Origin: Helicobacteraceae bacterium
Lineage (GTDB): Bacteria > Campylobacterota > Campylobacteria > Campylobacterales > Sulfurimonadaceae
Assembly: GCA_030596305.1 (NCBI GenBank)
Contig: JAUVKK010000010.1
Coordinates: forward strand, 1 to 10,470
Direction: 5' to 3'
DNA length: 10,470 bases
A program made the translations under genes and the position numbers. The notes under the pieces were generated by a model. The model was not told where the DNA came from and ran no database searches. It was given only the letters and a program-made list of their open reading frames with translations. Below, piece after piece: positions 7,910 to 10,470 of this stretch; the stretch's first letter is position 1, and each line of letters starts with the position of its first letter.

Positions 7910-9775
7910 CATTGCCTCAATAAAGTAAGTAAACTGGTTCTGTCCATTGACATAATCGACCTGTATCAAGATGTTGTTTCGCTTACAGATCGTATTGACC
8001 ATATTCAATCCTATTCCGCTTCCGCTTCTGCTCTCGTCTTCGCGTATATGACGTTGGAAAACAGCCTCAACATCGTGAATAGCCTCACCGTAACTCCAAA
8101 ACGAGAGTATAAGCTCATCATTTGAACGTTTGAGTGAAAGGGATACTATACTGTCGATTCTACTGAACTTAATCGCATTCGAGATATTGTTGTCTATAAG
8201 ATATTCAGCCTCCATCGGGTTCATCATCACATAAAGATTTGGCTCTATACTGACACTGAACGCTATATCATTAGCCTCCGCAACGACCTGAAATATTGCT
8301 ATACGCTTTTCAAACAGGGCTGACAGATCGATCTTCTCTGCCGGATATTCAACTTTATCGTGTTGCACCATATAGCTCAAGGTATCATACATATGTTCTA
8401 TCGACACAAGTGAGGCTTCGATCTGCTGTTCAGCCTCCCTGTTTTGACTTTCAGCCATCTCTAGTGCGATCTTGATAACACTCAAAGGTGTCCTGATCTG
8501 GTGAATAGCGTTGCCGGCAAATATTTTAAACTGCTCGAACAGGACTTTATTACTGTATATCTCACGGTGCAGATCATGTAAAAGCTGATTATAGACACGT
8601 GTAATAGAGCCGACTTCATCTCGACTGTACGGCACATTGGCCAAAGACACGTTTTCATTTTCACTCATCTTTTTTTGCAGCAGAGAGAGAGGCGTAATAA
8701 TCCGGTAGCGAACCAACCAGACGACTGTCAATACTAACCCGGCTAAGATCAGCCAAAGCAGCGTGACCATTATATTCATCATCATCAGTGTCTGTTGTGA
8801 TGCACTCTCGTCAAATTCCATGACTAAAAGATTAATACTCTCATTGTAGTTGTTGAAACGAGAATAGAGAGGCATGACCACCCAGTGAATATACACACCA
8901 TCTCTCCAAAAATATCTATCTAAGTAGTTTTTTGTCTCAAACGCTTCAGTAATATACCGGAAACGCTTTTCTCTTTCAGAGAAATCATCCGGCACATCAA
9001 GTACGATCTTTATCACCTTGTCAAAGTCTCTGATAATCTGATCGTAATCTACTACCTGTACTGACTTGTGATGATGTTCCATTGTCCACCATCGCTCCAC
9101 ATCAAGCGGTGCCCGTGGTGACAAAAAGACCTGAAAGGACTCGGTACTGATAAGGGTTGGAACATCTTCTTGAATGGCCAAAATAGATCGCTGCTCCAAA
9201 TAGTCTCTATCAATGGTCAGACCGAGCTGAACCATATACTCTCCATCAATGGCATGCTGCACGATATAACGTCTCATATTCATATAACTACCACTGTGTA
9301 AGACAACAGAAAGATCGATCATCTCCGGGTCAACAAAGACCTCTTGTAAGACCATATGTGCTTTTGGCAACCCCTTAAAATCTAGACCAAGATCTTCTTT
9401 GTACGTCGTTGCTTCAATAATATACCGTCTGTTTATCAGAAACACATCATAAACAGATCCTTCTCGTCCTTGCATCAATTGAGCCTTCAACACCTCAAGT
9501 GACGCACCTCTGCCATTGACTTCAAAGTAAGTTTGAGCCTCTTTAAGAGCCAGATACATCTCATCTTCACGCTCTTCGTACTCATTTGCAATGCGATCGT
9601 AAAGTCCACCCATCTGTTTGGTAACAGCATAGGCACGGTTGAGGGATTCCATCTCTATCGCTTTTTCTGTCGCCTGTTTTAGAAAATAGTATCCAACCGA
9701 GGAGTATGCGACCGCAAGGATCATCCCAATACCAATAAGAAGAGACAGTAGTTGACGAATGTTCAAGTACCTCAT
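7907..9775 (-). CDS. Membrane sensor histidine kinase with large periplasmic sensor, HAMP and HisKA-type core
   Basis: The 622-aa inner-membrane protein has TM1 (about 8-31), a periplasmic region of about 300 aa, TM2 (about 331-356), HAMP (about 357-410, with P362 and DEVG 386-389), a dimerisation/phosphoacceptor domain and an ATPase domain. The sensor contains VYDVFLINRRYIIEATTYKE and EYMVQLGLTIDRDYL, which read like a Cache domain (inferred). The phosphoacceptor is His425 in AIHQIRTPLSV; the usual H-E/D is H-Q. The N-box is NNISNAIKF (529-537, Asn533). The G1 box reads SYGEAI (561-566), lacking the usual Asp of DxGxG. The G2 box SGSGIGL (584-590) is good. The start is ATG 9775-9773, overlapping the receptor stop as ATGA, with GGAG 8 nt upstream. 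A longer frame from 9835 would add 20 residues inside the receptor gene without support. No response regulator is adjacent within the window. Confidence 0.9.
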   Translation of the reverse strand: MRYLNIRQLLSLLIGIGMILAVAYSSVGYYFLKQATEKAIEMESLNRAYAVTKQMGGLYDRIANEYEEREDEMYLALKEAQTYFEVNGRGASLEVLKAQLMQGREGSVYDVFLINRRYIIEATTYKEDLGLDFKGLPKAHMVLQEVFVDPEMIDLSVVLHSGSYMNMRRYIVQHAIDGEYMVQLGLTIDRDYLEQRSILAIQEDVPTLISTESFQVFLSPRAPLDVERWWTMEHHHKSVQVVDYDQIIRDFDKVIKIVLDVPDDFSEREKRFRYITEAFETKNYLDRYFWRDGVYIHWVVMPLYSRFNNYNESINLLVMEFDESASQQTLMMMNIMVTLLWLILAGLVLTVVWLVRYRIITPLSLLQKKMSENENVSLANVPYSRDEVGSITRVYNQLLHDLHREIYSNKVLFEQFKIFAGNAIHQIRTPLSVIKIALEMAESQNREAEQQIEASLVSIEHMYDTLSYMVQHDKVEYPAEKIDLSALFEKRIAIFQVVAEANDIAFSVSIEPNLYVMMNPMEAEYLIDNNISNAIKFSRIDSIVSLSLKRSNDELILSFWSYGEAIHDVEAVFQRHIREDESRSGSGIGLNMVNTICKRNNILIQVDYVNGQNQFTYFIEAM

Positions 9776-10470
9776 AGTACCAACTCCAACGACACATAAA
9801 ATGAACGCCCTTCTCCCGGATAACCATAACGCCATTCGTATGCTTCATCAAGCAGGTTTTTAATCCCTACTCTTGCTGTGATGTATTTTACAGGTCTGTA
9901 GTTTACCTGTAGATCAACTAAGTTATACGCCTTCAGCTTTTTCTGTTCATCTGGAACAAGGGAGTTCCATATATCTGTTGCTGAATTACTACTATATCGT
10001 GTACCAAGGTATCGGTAACTTGCATATACTTCCCATTCACTGCTGATCGTCACGGTATCTTCTATCTTGACCTGATGCTCCGGTATCAACTCCAAACGCT
10101 CACCTTCACTGTCAACAGCATGGGCATAGGCATAAGAGATACGCCATAACTGCCGACTGAAGTATGTACTCTCTGTACGAACCTCAGCGCCATAATGTTC
10201 TGCATTTTCTCTATTAATATATTCATCGTTACGCCTAATAATAATATCTTCAATATCATAGTAGTACAGCGAAAAGTCGAGAAGAGAGCTATCTCCAAAC
10301 AATTTCTGATATCCCAATGAAGCTTGTAGACTTCTTTCAGGTTTTAGGTCTGGATTTGATACATTCCATGGAAAAGGAAAGAAAATAAATATCTCTTCCA
10401 TTGTCGGCATACGGCTTTTTTTAGCAATGCTTCCATAAAGTGTATTCAACTCTTTTTCATAAGTTACTTT
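9772..10470 (-). CDS. TonB-dependent outer-membrane receptor, C-terminal fragment
   Basis: The 232 codons before the stop are visible; the gene continues past the right edge, so the plug domain and the TonB box are not seen. The fragment is the C-terminal part of a 22-strand beta-barrel of the TonB-dependent receptor family, which imports iron chelates, haem, cobalamin or other scarce ligands using energy passed on by TonB. Typical marks are SIAKKSRMPTMEEIF (14-28 of the visible part), NPDLKPERS (39-47), the YGAEV strand (93-97), alternating aromatic beta-strands throughout, and a final block IKNLLDEAYEWRYGYPGEGR (203-222) before the last strand. It ends in Leu-Val-Leu instead of the usual terminal aromatic residue. 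The ligand cannot be told from this part. The TGA stop overlaps the ATG of the histidine kinase, so the two are almost surely one transcript. Confidence 0.9.
   Translation of the reverse strand, partial: KVTYEKELNTLYGSIAKKSRMPTMEEIFIFFPFPWNVSNPDLKPERSLQASLGYQKLFGDSSLLDFSLYYYDIEDIIIRRNDEYINRENAEHYGAEVRTESTYFSRQLWRISYAYAHAVDSEGERLELIPEHQVKIEDTVTISSEWEVYASYRYLGTRYSSNSATDIWNSLVPDEQKKLKAYNLVDLQVNYRPVKYITARVGIKNLLDEAYEWRYGYPGEGRSFYVSLELVL
9784..9787 (-). promoter_or_regulatory. Ribosome binding site fixing the histidine kinase start
   Basis: On the minus strand GGAG lies 8 nt before the ATG at 9775-9773, within the last codons of the receptor gene. It favours this start over the upstream in-frame ATG at 9835. 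Confidence 0.65.

Noticed and set aside
7901..8125. Plus-strand open frame of 74 codons
   Set aside because: It lies antisense within the kinase ATPase domain and has no recognisable motif or convincing ribosome binding site.
9776..9835. In-frame ATG at 9835 that would extend the histidine kinase by 20 residues
   Set aside because: The extension lies inside the receptor gene, has no matching family sequence, and the ATG at 9775 has a GGAG ribosome binding site and an ATGA junction.

Overview
The window looks like a chromosomal segment of a Campylobacterota (Epsilonproteobacteria) bacterium, probably a free-living Sulfurimonas/Sulfurovum-like lineage. The reasons are the order glmU-coaBC-uppS-prepilin peptidase-lptF/G-truA (as I recall, a similar order occurs around Cj0821-Cj0827 of Campylobacter jejuni), the style of the protein sequences, and very tight gene packing with overlapping start and stop codons. 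The genus is inference.

Positions 1-6905 (+ strand) hold one unbroken run of nine co-directional genes. The largest gap is 12 nt and most junctions overlap. The run opens with the 3' end of glmU (UDP-GlcNAc synthesis). It continues with coaBC (coenzyme A), uppS (undecaprenyl diphosphate, the lipid carrier for peptidoglycan and O-antigen), an A24 prepilin peptidase (type IV pilus, type II secretion or competence pseudopilins), an LptF/LptG-family LPS-export permease and truA (tRNA pseudouridine synthase). It ends with the three subunits of an ATP-dependent 5-oxoprolinase in the order pxpB-pxpA-pxpC. Most of the first part serves envelope building. The pxp genes would recycle 5-oxoproline (pyroglutamate) to glutamate, but all three proteins are shortened or altered at family signature positions. 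The promoter of this run lies upstream of the window.

Positions 6943-6982 hold a hairpin with T-runs on both sides, at the convergence point of the two transcription units. It probably terminates both, and it overlaps the last codons of the minus-strand gene.

Positions 6952-10470 (- strand) hold a three-gene signalling unit. In transcription order these are the C-terminal part of a TonB-dependent outer-membrane receptor (cut by the window edge), a two-transmembrane sensor histidine kinase coupled to it by an ATGA overlap, and a PAS-GGDEF diguanylate cyclase 57 nt downstream. The layout suggests that uptake of, or contact with, a ligand at the outer membrane is linked to c-di-GMP output. No response regulator is inside the window. 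The short gap between kinase and cyclase carries two TGTCA half-sites 11 bp apart plus a third related site 10 bp away. This resembles an OmpR/PhoB-type operator and sits next to a possible -10 element.

There are no tRNA or rRNA genes, insertion sequences, CRISPR arrays or phage genes that I can see, and no stretch over 300 bases without a gene. The most interesting items are the receptor-kinase-cyclase unit, the atypical catalytic motifs of its kinase, the phased repeats between kinase and cyclase, and the divergent pxpBAC set.
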